This document shows positions 1 to 8,036 of a stretch of 64,000 nt of DNA, one piece after another (the first letter of the stretch is position 1; each line of letters opens with the position of its first letter). Position numbers and translations under genes: made by a program. A model generated the notes under the pieces. The model saw only the letters and a list, made by a program, of their open reading frames with translations. It searched no databases and had not been told where the DNA came from. This DNA comes from Bdellovibrio sp. BCCA (lineage in GTDB: Bacteria > Bdellovibrionota > Bdellovibrionia > Bdellovibrionales > Bdellovibrionaceae), in the NCBI RefSeq assembly GCF_037996825.1, contig NZ_JBBNAC010000001.1, forward strand, positions 2,108,001 through 2,172,000. Reading direction: 5' to 3'.

Positions 1-96
1 GATCAGGATTTAGAAAAAATCTTTGAGAAAATCCGTCGATTTTCATCTTTTCTCTTTGAATTAAGAACGAAGCTTCCTCATGCGTCTGAGTTCTAA
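1..96 (+). CDS. C-terminal end of a probable HEPN-domain partner protein (partial)
   Basis: An open frame enters from the left edge and ends at TAA 94-96, giving a 31-residue tail that is charged and helical. It overlaps the start of the following nucleotidyltransferase gene by 17 bases, which implies translational coupling. Minimal nucleotidyltransferases of this type are usually encoded directly after a HEPN (HepT-like or HI0074-like) substrate-binding protein, so that identity is inferred from position. The tail itself has no diagnostic motif, because the catalytic RxxxxH motif would lie outside the window. Confidence 0.5.
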   Translation, partial: DQDLEKIFEKIRRFSSFLFELRTKLPHASEF

Positions 97-388
97 GGAA
101 GTTTCAGCAATTAAAAATGCCTTTGCCCAACTTTTTCCCAATGCAGGATGCACCATCTACCTCTTCGGCAGCAGAACTCAAGATAATCGCAAAGGCGGAG
201 ACATCGATTTATTGGTCGTAACGTCCGATCGCTTCAAAGAAGAAATTGTGAATGGTAAATCCCGAATTCGTTTAAAAATCTTTGAAACAATTCCTGAACA
301 GAAAATTGATATAACAGTCGCTACTCCTGTAGAGTTAGTTACTGATACATTTCTTCTATCAATTCAAGATGATTTGATAAGACTTTAG
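80..388 (+). CDS. MNT-type minimal nucleotidyltransferase (HEPN/MNT pair)
   Basis: The 102-residue protein has the minimal nucleotidyltransferase signature: a GSR motif (LFGSRTQDN, about residues 28-36) followed by GGDIDLLV (about 39-46), where the two Asp residues bind metal. A third acidic position is likely in KIDITVAT near residue 77. Family members transfer nucleotides to a partner or tRNA, and many act as antitoxins that AMPylate a HEPN RNase toxin. The gene starts inside the end of the upstream frame (17-base overlap), which supports a two-gene module. Length is normal for the family. Whether this pair is a toxin-antitoxin system or a housekeeping pair cannot be decided without the upstream gene. 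Confidence 0.8.
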   Translation: MRLSSKEVSAIKNAFAQLFPNAGCTIYLFGSRTQDNRKGGDIDLLVVTSDRFKEEIVNGKSRIRLKIFETIPEQKIDITVATPVELVTDTFLLSIQDDLIRL

Positions 389-463
389 CTTACTTAACAC
401 CGTACCCACTTTAAAGAATGAGAAAACTCCAAACCAATTCACGTTATTTGGGTAAACTAAAGT

Positions 464-1246
464 TCATTTTAGAAACATTTCAGCCAAATTTAAAATCGCA
501 TCTGGTTTTTCGCGATGAGGGACGTGGCCGCAGTCGTTGATGATTTCTTTTTGTGCGGGGCCGGTCGCAAGCTCCGTGATCATTTCTGGGAATCTCACCG
601 AGCCGTATTCGTCTTTATCTCCGTGAATGGCCAGCACCGGGCATTGTACTTTTGGAAGATCGTTTTTCAAACTCCAGCTTGCGAAATCTTTTGAGAGCCA
701 AACTTCGGTCCACGCTTCCAGGACCCATTTGGATTTTTCACCGTGGTACTTTTCTAGCTTTGCAAAAACTTTTGGATCTGCAAAATCTATTTTAGCTTTC
801 GAAATTCCTTCGCGTGTTCTATCTTCGACAAAGGCCTGTGCGGATTCTGTGATTATCGCTGTGCAACTGTCCTTGAAGGTTCCCGCCGCGACGACGGCCA
901 TGGCCCCACCCACGCTGTGACCGAAAAGAGCGAAATTTTTAATATCGAGAGCTTTTAAAACTGCGGGAAGATAGATTTCTGCTTCTTCACTTACAAAACG
1001 TACTGAAGGCAGTTCATTTCTTTTATCGGAACGGCCAAAACCCAAACGATCATAGGAAATCACTTCTCTACCCGTTACTTCACACAAACGAAGCGGAAAA
1101 TCTCTCCATATTTCGGTGCATCCCAAGGAGTCATGCAAAAGAATTAGCGGAGCTTTATTTACAAGTCCCGGCTTCCAACGTTTTACATACACCTTTCCAC
1201 CGGGAACATTCACAAAATTTTCTAAAATTTCAGTTGCTGGCTTCAT
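464..1246 (-). CDS. alpha/beta-fold hydrolase
   Basis: This 260-residue alpha/beta hydrolase has the nucleophile elbow GHSVGG (Ser111), a likely acid in HGDKDEYG (Asp212) and a likely catalytic His in CGHVPH (His241). The oxyanion region is LLHDSLG. The cap region is short, as in small esterases, epoxide hydrolases or haloperoxidase-like enzymes, and the substrate cannot be inferred. There is no signal peptide, so it is cytoplasmic. The ATG at 1246 is preferred over an upstream TTG at 1282, because it follows AAGAGA and starts 13 bases after the stop of the DJ-1 family gene, with which it probably forms an operon. Confidence 0.85.
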   Translation of the reverse strand: MKPATEILENFVNVPGGKVYVKRWKPGLVNKAPLILLHDSLGCTEIWRDFPLRLCEVTGREVISYDRLGFGRSDKRNELPSVRFVSEEAEIYLPAVLKALDIKNFALFGHSVGGAMAVVAAGTFKDSCTAIITESAQAFVEDRTREGISKAKIDFADPKVFAKLEKYHGEKSKWVLEAWTEVWLSKDFASWSLKNDLPKVQCPVLAIHGDKDEYGSVRFPEMITELATGPAQKEIINDCGHVPHREKPDAILNLAEMFLK

Positions 1247-1259
1247 TCTCTTATCAAAA

Positions 1260-1859
1260 CTAAGTTTGACTCCAAAATTCAAGAGGCGGCATCACGGCGT
1301 TTTTATAGAGTTCAAACCAATGCTTGCGGTATTCCGGCGTGTACATATTTAAATAGGCCATGATTTCTCGCGTGAATTCAATAGGAGCAACTCCTGCGGC
1401 CGTAATAAGATTTTTATCTGTTACAGCAAGACTCTTAAGATAAAACTTTTCACCGCCATAAGATGGTACGATTTGCTTAAGCATATCCAAATCATTGCTT
1501 GTGTGGGGACGGTTATTCAAAAGGCCCGCGCGAGCGATTGCCACCGTTGCACCACAAATCGCAGCAACAAGAACTCCTTTTGATAGAAGAGCACTTGCAA
1601 GTTCAATCGCATTTTGATTTTGATTTGCGTCCATCCAACTGTCACTGCCAATGAGAATTAGGCCTTCAATAGTGTCCGGTGCTACTTCAGAAAGCGCCCT
1701 TTCAGGAACAATTGTCATTCCGCCAATACTTGAAATACTTTCACCTGTTGATGATGCGATAATAATTTTTTTCTTAGCCTGCCGAAGTTCAGGCAAAAGA
1801 AAAGCACCTTCCCAATCAGCAAATCCCTCTGGCAAATAGACAACCAATGATTTTTCCAT
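1260..1859 (-). CDS. DJ-1/PfpI family protein
   Basis: The 199-residue product has the DJ-1/PfpI nucleophile elbow AAICGATVA with Cys102, an N-terminal strand LVVYLPEGFADWEGAF carrying the conserved Glu17, and a His in RPHTSND near residue 119. Family members include glyoxalase/deglycase-like enzymes, chaperones and peptidases, and the sequence alone does not choose between them. The ATG at 1859 is chosen because TTGGAGACGTG lies directly upstream, whereas the longer frame opens only with TTG. It is the first gene of a likely two-gene operon with the hydrolase that follows. Confidence 0.85.
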   Translation of the reverse strand: MEKSLVVYLPEGFADWEGAFLLPELRQAKKKIIIASSTGESISSIGGMTIVPERALSEVAPDTIEGLILIGSDSWMDANQNQNAIELASALLSKGVLVAAICGATVAIARAGLLNNRPHTSNDLDMLKQIVPSYGGEKFYLKSLAVTDKNLITAAGVAPIEFTREIMAYLNMYTPEYRKHWFELYKNAVMPPLEFWSQT

Positions 1860-2014
1860 CACGTCTCCAATAATTAGATTCAACCACTGAAATATTTGAA
1901 TGACATCAAGAAAAAAAAATCAGTTTGTGTATTTTTACGTCTCAAAAACGCACAAAGTCACATTTTTCTGTATAAAAATTTGCACCGTCTCATCAAAGTC
2001 CCTATGGTGAATCT

Positions 2015-3151
2015 ATGACTCAATCTCCAAGCATTCCCTTCGGGAAATCAGATTTATTGTCGTTAGGTGTGGAGGTGGAACTGCAAATCATTCACCCAGA
2101 AACTCGCAATCTCCACCCGATTTCACCAGATATTCTTCAGGAATGGTCTTTACCTGGACCTCACTTAAAGCCTGAAATATTTCAAAGTATGCTTGAAATC
2201 GACACACCTATTTGTAAATCCGCGCAAGAAGTAGAAGATGAACTTCTGCTTACAGGCCGTGAGCTTCTTCGTATCTGCAAGAAGAATGGCGCACGCTTAG
2301 CCTCGAATGGCACGCACCCGTTCGCTCGGTGGCATAACAGAATTTTTTATCCCGCTGAACGCTATCAATATTTGGTTGAGCGCAACCAGCATATCGCGCG
2401 TCGCTTGATGATCTACGGATTGCACGTTCATCTTGGAATGAAAAGTGGCGAACATTGCATCGAGATGATGAATGAGTTTCTTTACTATTTGCCGCACCTT
2501 TTGGCTTTGTCTGCAAGTTCTCCGTATTGGACGGGACACGATACGGGGCTTTGTTCTTCACGCATCACCGTTTTTGAAGCGCATCCTTCCGGAGGACATC
2601 CTTGTCGTGTAGAAAACTGGAAGGACTTTGAAAATATCGTTTATAAGCTGACAAAAAGCAATTCCATTGGCAGCGTCAAAGATATTTGGTGGGATATGCG
2701 TCCCAGCCCCAACTATGGAACTTTGGAAATTAGAATTTGTGATGGAGTTCCAGGAATTCGCAGAACCTCTCGACTTGTAGCTTTTATCCATCTTTTGGCT
2801 CGACACATTCAACGCCGTCTAGAGCAAGGAATACGCAGACCCATTCCCTCCGACTGGATGATCCGTGAAAACAAATGGCGCGCTTCCCGTCATGGCCTTG
2901 ATGCCGAGATTCTTTTAGATAACGACGCCAATACCAAACCTGTCCTTCAAGACATTGAAGACCTGCTTTCAGAGATGAAAGAAGATATTTCCCAGCTTGG
3001 CTACACGGAATATATGAAGGACTTGCTTGAAATAGATATTAAAAACCCAAGCTATCAACAACAGCGTGACGTCTTTACAAAAAGAGAATCTTTCGAAGAC
3101 GTCGTGGATTTTCTCTGCGACGGTTTTGAAAAAGATCTGGAAGTGGTTTAA
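2015..3151 (+). CDS. ybdK: YbdK-type carboxylate-amine ligase (GCS2 family)
   Basis: This 378-residue protein matches the YbdK/GCS2 family: LGVEVELQIIHPETRNL near the N-terminus (metal-binding Glu residues of the glutamine-synthetase-like fold), NGTHPFARW, GLHVHLGM and the late block WWDMRPSPNYGTLEIRICD. YbdK has weak glutamate-cysteine ligase activity in E. coli, so the physiological reaction is an ATP-dependent carboxylate-amine ligation of uncertain substrate. Length is typical of the family. It has no signal peptide. The start is supported by GGTGA six bases upstream. It stands alone, divergent from the DJ-1 operon, with a 155-base AT-rich promoter region between them. Confidence 0.9.
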   Translation: MTQSPSIPFGKSDLLSLGVEVELQIIHPETRNLHPISPDILQEWSLPGPHLKPEIFQSMLEIDTPICKSAQEVEDELLLTGRELLRICKKNGARLASNGTHPFARWHNRIFYPAERYQYLVERNQHIARRLMIYGLHVHLGMKSGEHCIEMMNEFLYYLPHLLALSASSPYWTGHDTGLCSSRITVFEAHPSGGHPCRVENWKDFENIVYKLTKSNSIGSVKDIWWDMRPSPNYGTLEIRICDGVPGIRRTSRLVAFIHLLARHIQRRLEQGIRRPIPSDWMIRENKWRASRHGLDAEILLDNDANTKPVLQDIEDLLSEMKEDISQLGYTEYMKDLLEIDIKNPSYQQQRDVFTKRESFEDVVDFLCDGFEKDLEVV

Positions 3152-3274
3152 GACTGATCATGCCAGCGCAAAATTCGTCTTGATCTCATTTTGAGACAAG
3201 GCAAATTAAGTCAAAGCGGATATATAAAATCTGAGAGCCTTTCGCTAGGCATTTCTTTTGAAATAAAAATCCGC

Positions 3275-4285
3275 ATGAGAACTTCTCTGTCGGTTTTGCT
3301 ATTTTCATTATTCATCACGATAAACACTTTTGCAGCGGAATCCGTTCGTCTTTTTGAATGGTCTCCAGGAAATACACTGGCTCCCCTTATCATTCCAGTC
3401 AGAAGCAATGAAACCCCTCCTGAAGCCGCGCAAAGATATTTGCGGGAGCTTTCTAAAAATCCGGACCTTATGGAACTCTTTGAGGGTCGCACTCCAGATC
3501 TGCGCTTAGAAGGTTTTAAACCCTTAGAGACGAACTCCCGTGAAACCCGCGCATTGATGATTGCAAATCTTCCCAAAGACTATACGAAGAATTCCCAACG
3601 TGTGGTGAACTTTAAAAAACTTTTTAAACAAGCCAAACACACGTCTTACATTCTACCTATCAATGCAAACTTGGGCCTTACGCAAACTGAAACCCGTGAA
3701 CTCTTCCAGCAGGTGGCGGAAAAATTTCCTTTGATGGTTGCGATGGGCGGCGATGACGTGGACCCTCGTCTTTATAAACAAGAAAATTTCCATGCTCGCA
3801 ATATTACGACGGCTCGCGATCAGTTTGAAATCGCCCTTATCAAGTCTTATGTTTCACAAGAAAAAGGATTTTTATTGGGAGTCTGCCGGGGATCGCAAAT
3901 TTCTTCTGTGGCCTTAGGATACCAATTGATTCAAGACGTCCATTTCCACGTCGGCTCAGAGGTCGCGCATGCGAACGATTGGCATGACGTTGAAATTAAA
4001 GATACAAAATATAATATTCTAAAGTCTCTTGCGGATTCTTCGGGAAAAATGCACGTCAATTCTCTTCATCACCAATCCGTGATCTTTAAAGAAGGCGGCC
4101 CGCTTCAGATCGCGGCGCGCAGTCACGACGGTGTCACCGAAGCCACGGAGTTTAAAAACGGACGCGGTCTTTTATTGCAATTCCATCCGGAACTCATGAA
4201 CAACGAACTGGGCGCAAAAATCCTCTGGAACGTTGTCCAACAAAAAAACCGTGTCATGCCTCGAAGCTGCTCCAAGGTTTTTTAA
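3275..4285 (+). CDS. secreted class I glutamine amidotransferase-like peptidase (C26 family)
   Basis: After a signal peptide (residues 1-20, ending NTFAAES) comes a variable region, then a class I amidotransferase domain with all triad residues: GVCRGSQ (Cys204), QFHPE (His304, Glu306), and the GGDDVDP loop near 158-164. The layout resembles gamma-glutamyl-GABA hydrolase PuuD and gamma-glutamyl hydrolases, which cleave gamma-glutamyl bonds. Export is unusual for PuuD but normal for secreted gamma-glutamyl hydrolases, so a periplasmic or secreted peptide-degrading role is inferred. The start at 3275 gives a clean signal peptide, whereas the longer TTG start at 3191 would bury it. It follows the YbdK-type ligase by 123 bases. 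Confidence 0.8.
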   Translation: MRTSLSVLLFSLFITINTFAAESVRLFEWSPGNTLAPLIIPVRSNETPPEAAQRYLRELSKNPDLMELFEGRTPDLRLEGFKPLETNSRETRALMIANLPKDYTKNSQRVVNFKKLFKQAKHTSYILPINANLGLTQTETRELFQQVAEKFPLMVAMGGDDVDPRLYKQENFHARNITTARDQFEIALIKSYVSQEKGFLLGVCRGSQISSVALGYQLIQDVHFHVGSEVAHANDWHDVEIKDTKYNILKSLADSSGKMHVNSLHHQSVIFKEGGPLQIAARSHDGVTEATEFKNGRGLLLQFHPELMNNELGAKILWNVVQQKNRVMPRSCSKVF

Positions 4286-4328
4286 CAATTACCATTGCGT
4301 CTTATTGCAGGTGTTCTAACATATAACT

Positions 4329-5735
4329 ATGATTGAACAAACTTTCCTGCATCAAAAAGCGTATGCCCTTCAACTTCGCAAAGAGTCCATCGACATTCGC
4401 TTTGAACATCTTGATTCCCTAGAAAAGATGATCGAAAAAAATATCGCGGAAATTACATCGGCCCTAGCGCAGGATTTTAAAAAACCAGAAGCAGAAACGC
4501 TGATCACCGAAGTCTTTCCAGTCTTGCACGAGATTCGTCACATAAAAAAGCACCTAAAAAAATGGGCGCGACCTGAAAAAGTCAGAACTCCGCTTTTACT
4601 GACAGGAACCAAAAATCAAATCTATCGCGAACCACGCGGCGTTTGTTTAATCATCGGTCCTTGGAATTATCCCTTTCAGTTGCTGATGTCTCCCTTGGTC
4701 GCAGCGATCGCCGCAGGCAACTGCGTGTTTTTAAAACCTTCTGAATTCACACCGAATACAAGCCGCCTTGTTGCAAAACTTATTAAAGAAACATTTTCAG
4801 AAGAGCATATCACTGTGGTTGAAGGAGGCCCTGAAAAAACACAAGACCTTCTTCTGCTTCCTTTTGACCATATTTTCTTTACTGGAAGCACCCGGGTGGG
4901 AAAGATCATCATGGAGGCCGCGAGCAAACATCTTAGCAGCGTCACTCTGGAATTAGGTGGTAAATCACCCACTATCGTTGATTCCTCTGCAAACCTTCAA
5001 GACGCCGCTGAAAAAATCGCATGGGGAAAGTTTGTCAATGCGGCTCAAACATGTGTCGCCCCCGATTATCTTTTGGTTCAACAAAGCGTTCTCAACGAAT
5101 TTAAGCGAGAGCTTATCGCCAAGATTGATAGTTTTTACGGGAAATCTGCTTTAGAAAAGAAAAACTCTCCGGATCTTGCGCGCATTATTTCTGGCAAACA
5201 CACCGAAAGACTCAAGCATTTGATTGATGATGCCATCGCCACCAATGCCGAAGTGGTCTACGGAGGAGAGGTAGATCTTGCCACTCACTATGTCGCTCCA
5301 ACCCTGATAGAAAAAGTAGACCCGCATAGCGCTTTGATGAAAGAGGAAATTTTTGGCCCTATTCTTCCGATAGTTACCTACAACGAAATTTCTGAAGCCA
5401 TTCACTTTATCAATGAACGTCCCAAACCGTTGGCGCTGTATATTTACTCTCATAGCGAAATGAATATTCAAGATGTTCTCAAACAGACAACGGCCGGCGG
5501 AGTTTGTGTTAACGACTCTGTCATCCACTTTAGCAACCCTCACCTTCCCTTTGGCGGCGTCGGTGAAAGCGGTCTTGGCAGTTATCATGGGGTTTATGGA
5601 TTTAAGGCCTTCTCTCACGAGAAAGCGGTTCTTCGTCAATCATGGCTGGGGAAAATGCTGCGATTGATTTATCCACCTTACACCGCGAAGAAATTAAATC
5701 TTTTCAAGACGATGCTGCGCTGGAAATTATTCTAA
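4329..5735 (+). CDS. aldehyde dehydrogenase, class 3 (fatty aldehyde type)
   Basis: The 468-residue enzyme has the ALDH signatures: GPWNYPF with Asn113, FTGSTRVGK cofactor loop, general base Glu209 in LELGGKSP and catalytic Cys242 in NAAQTCVAPDY. The C-terminus, after GVYGFKAFSHEKAV, ends in a basic hydrophobic segment (about residues 440-468) like the membrane-associating tail of class 3 fatty aldehyde dehydrogenases. It oxidises aldehydes to acids with NAD(P). A role in detoxifying lipid-derived aldehydes is inferred. The last nine bases overlap the end of the convergent antiporter gene. Confidence 0.92.
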   Translation: MIEQTFLHQKAYALQLRKESIDIRFEHLDSLEKMIEKNIAEITSALAQDFKKPEAETLITEVFPVLHEIRHIKKHLKKWARPEKVRTPLLLTGTKNQIYREPRGVCLIIGPWNYPFQLLMSPLVAAIAAGNCVFLKPSEFTPNTSRLVAKLIKETFSEEHITVVEGGPEKTQDLLLLPFDHIFFTGSTRVGKIIMEAASKHLSSVTLELGGKSPTIVDSSANLQDAAEKIAWGKFVNAAQTCVAPDYLLVQQSVLNEFKRELIAKIDSFYGKSALEKKNSPDLARIISGKHTERLKHLIDDAIATNAEVVYGGEVDLATHYVAPTLIEKVDPHSALMKEEIFGPILPIVTYNEISEAIHFINERPKPLALYIYSHSEMNIQDVLKQTTAGGVCVNDSVIHFSNPHLPFGGVGESGLGSYHGVYGFKAFSHEKAVLRQSWLGKMLRLIYPPYTAKKLNLFKTMLRWKLF

Positions 5736-7946
5736 TAAAAGAATTTTTTCCCGATCACCGACAATCCAAAGAACATCCCCTTTTTGCAGAGTTTCGCTGG
5801 AATCGGGATTTAGAATACGCTGCCCTTCGCGCTCAATGCCAACGACCAAGCCGTGAGTGGCTTCACGCAATCCACAATCGCGAATGCTTTTATTTAAGTA
5901 CGGGGACTTTTCGCTTAAAAGATATTGTTCAAGACTGTATTCAGAATCCGATTCAGGAAAAACCGCGGCTTCGTCATCAGATTCAATAAAAAGCTTAAAA
6001 CCAATCAACTGTTCATCGGTTCCAATGACGTGCACTTGATCGTGGGGCATGAGGGATTCGTTTCTTCCCGGAGCTGTGATACGGCGACGGCCCCGCTCAA
6101 TCAAAGCAATCGTAACGCCAAATTTTTCTCTGATCGAAAGCATATGCAAAGGGACACCAACAAAGGGTGCTTCCGAAGGAATCGTGAATTCCGTAATATG
6201 CGCGTCCCAAGGAGCCAAAGCGCGATTGCTTTTTCTCGCATGTTTCTTTTGAACGTCATCGTGAAGATTTGAGAGGAATCTATTTTCAAACCATTGATAG
6301 ACGTTGCGCAGTTTTTGCGAGAGTACGTAACCGACAACAACAACCATCCACAATGTGATACCAATCGCCCACCCCAACGGAACGAATTGCGCAACCATGG
6401 CCCCTAAAAGCCCCACAGCCAGCATGATTCGTGACACTAGGAAAACGTAGTTGTGACTGCCTTTTCCTTGCTCCATCAAAAGAATTTCAAACTGCTTTGT
6501 TCTTCCGAAAGCCAAGGCCCACAAAAACGGCGCACTTAAAAACAATGTCGCACTTAAAGAAATAAATTTCGCTGGTCCCTCTTCAACTTGTCGTTCAAGC
6601 AAAAACGGTAAAAACACCCGAGCCATTAACAAAAAGATCGCAACAACAACGACAGAGTTTAAAAGCACTTTTAAAATGTAGGCGCGAACCTGTTCTTTCC
6701 ATTCTTTATTTCCCGACATCGAAAAAGAAATCACGCTGTAACTATCCAAAGCGGAAACTACTTTGGCCGGTAAAACTTTTTCTATAAGTCCGTAAACTTT
6801 TTCTGAAGCTCGCAACATATAAGGAGTCGTAAAGGCTGTGACAACAGAAACCGCGACTGCCATGGGATACATTTTTTCGCTGATAACCTTAAGGTTCAAA
6901 CCCAATGTTGCAATGATGAATGAGAACTCACCAATCTGCGCAAGAGCCATTCCCGACTGCACGGAAGACTTTAAGGTTTGTCCAGCTAGTACGGAGCCCA
7001 AGGTGACGCTAAAGGTTTTTCCAACAATAACGACTGCGGAAAGAAGCAAAACCTCACGCCAATAAAGTGCGATCACATGTGGATCAATCAACATTCCGAC
7101 AGAGATAAAAAACACAGCAGAGAAAAGATTTTTGATTGGAGCAACCAAGTGATGAATGCGTTCACCTTCGATTGTTTCAGCAAGGATCGAACCCATGATA
7201 AACGCACCAAGGGCTGAAGAAAACCCCACAGTCGTTGCGAAGACCACCATTAAAAGACAAAGCCCTACCGCCACAACTAAGACGGTTTCTTCTGTCAAAA
7301 GCTTCTGCGCACGTTTTAAAAAAGACGGCAGCATAAAAATGCCTGCAACAAACCAAATTGCCAGGAAGAATGAAAGTTTGACGATGGCACTTAGCATTTC
7401 ACTTCCCGCAAAATCACGGGTTAAAGCCACCGTTGTCAGCAACACCATTAAAAGAACCGCAACAAGATCTTCGATGACAAGGACTCCAAAGACCATGCTG
7501 ACAAATTTTAAGTTTTTAAATCCCAGTTCCTCGATGGTGCGAATGATAATAGACGTCGATGAAATCGATAAAATTCCACCAAGGAATAAACTATCCATGG
7601 TGCTCCATCCAAGAAGACGTCCAGTGACATAACCAAAGACAATCATCAAAGAGATTTCTAAGATCGCCGTAAAACTCGCCGTTCCACCAACGCGAAAAAG
7701 ACGCTTAAAACTAAACTCAAGCCCCAACGCAAAAAGAAGAAAGATCACACCGATTTCGGCCCACAGATTGATGCTTTCCCCGCTCACCACCGTTGGAAAA
7801 ATAGATGTCTTAGGTCCTACTAGGAAGCCTGCGACCAAGTATCCCAATACAATAGGCTGATTTAATTTTTTAAAGAGAAGAGTCACAAGACCGGCGGTTC
7901 CAAGAATGAGCGCCAGATCAGAAATCATCGAGGGTAGATTGTGCAT
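5727..7946 (-). CDS. Kef-type CPA2 cation:proton antiporter with two TrkA-C domains
   Basis: The 739-residue protein starts with a CPA2 (monovalent cation:proton antiporter 2) membrane domain: the motif PIVLGYLVAGFLVGP near residues 31-45, FLLFALGLEFS and many hydrophobic segments through about residue 540. The cytoplasmic tail carries two RCK_C/TrkA-C-like modules, roughly 585-655 (ending HVIGTDEQLIGFK) and 665-739 (ending WIVGDREKILLL), and no obvious Rossmann TrkA-N domain, as in YbaL variants with alternative regulation. It should exchange K+ or Na+ for protons at the inner membrane, gated by ligand binding to the tail. The 3' ends of this gene and the ALDH gene overlap. Confidence 0.88.
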   Translation of the reverse strand: MHNLPSMISDLALILGTAGLVTLLFKKLNQPIVLGYLVAGFLVGPKTSIFPTVVSGESINLWAEIGVIFLLFALGLEFSFKRLFRVGGTASFTAILEISLMIVFGYVTGRLLGWSTMDSLFLGGILSISSTSIIIRTIEELGFKNLKFVSMVFGVLVIEDLVAVLLMVLLTTVALTRDFAGSEMLSAIVKLSFFLAIWFVAGIFMLPSFLKRAQKLLTEETVLVVAVGLCLLMVVFATTVGFSSALGAFIMGSILAETIEGERIHHLVAPIKNLFSAVFFISVGMLIDPHVIALYWREVLLLSAVVIVGKTFSVTLGSVLAGQTLKSSVQSGMALAQIGEFSFIIATLGLNLKVISEKMYPMAVAVSVVTAFTTPYMLRASEKVYGLIEKVLPAKVVSALDSYSVISFSMSGNKEWKEQVRAYILKVLLNSVVVVAIFLLMARVFLPFLLERQVEEGPAKFISLSATLFLSAPFLWALAFGRTKQFEILLMEQGKGSHNYVFLVSRIMLAVGLLGAMVAQFVPLGWAIGITLWMVVVVGYVLSQKLRNVYQWFENRFLSNLHDDVQKKHARKSNRALAPWDAHITEFTIPSEAPFVGVPLHMLSIREKFGVTIALIERGRRRITAPGRNESLMPHDQVHVIGTDEQLIGFKLFIESDDEAAVFPESDSEYSLEQYLLSEKSPYLNKSIRDCGLREATHGLVVGIEREGQRILNPDSSETLQKGDVLWIVGDREKILLLE

Positions 7947-7986
7947 ACGTAAAAGTATGACAAGACTTTATTAATCCCACAAATAG

Positions 7987-8011
7987 AAAAGGCTCCCAGA
8001 GGGAGCCTTTT
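7987..8011 (-). terminator. intrinsic terminator after the subtilisin gene
   Basis: A perfect GGCTCCC/GGGAGCC stem with a 3-base AGA loop is flanked by AAAA and TTTT, so it can act in either direction. It sits 26 bases beyond the stop of the minus-strand protease gene and upstream of the antiporter gene, separating the two transcripts. Confidence 0.85.
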
Positions 8012-8036
8012 CACATCAATTCTTTGTCAGAATTAA

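Noticed and set aside
5151-5639. 162-codon frame antisense to the aldehyde dehydrogenase
   Set aside because: Shadow of a gene with intact catalytic Cys and Glu.
7156-7632. 158-codon frame antisense to the antiporter
   Set aside because: Composition (Thr/Lys/Arg-rich) is the reverse image of membrane-segment codons; no start signal.
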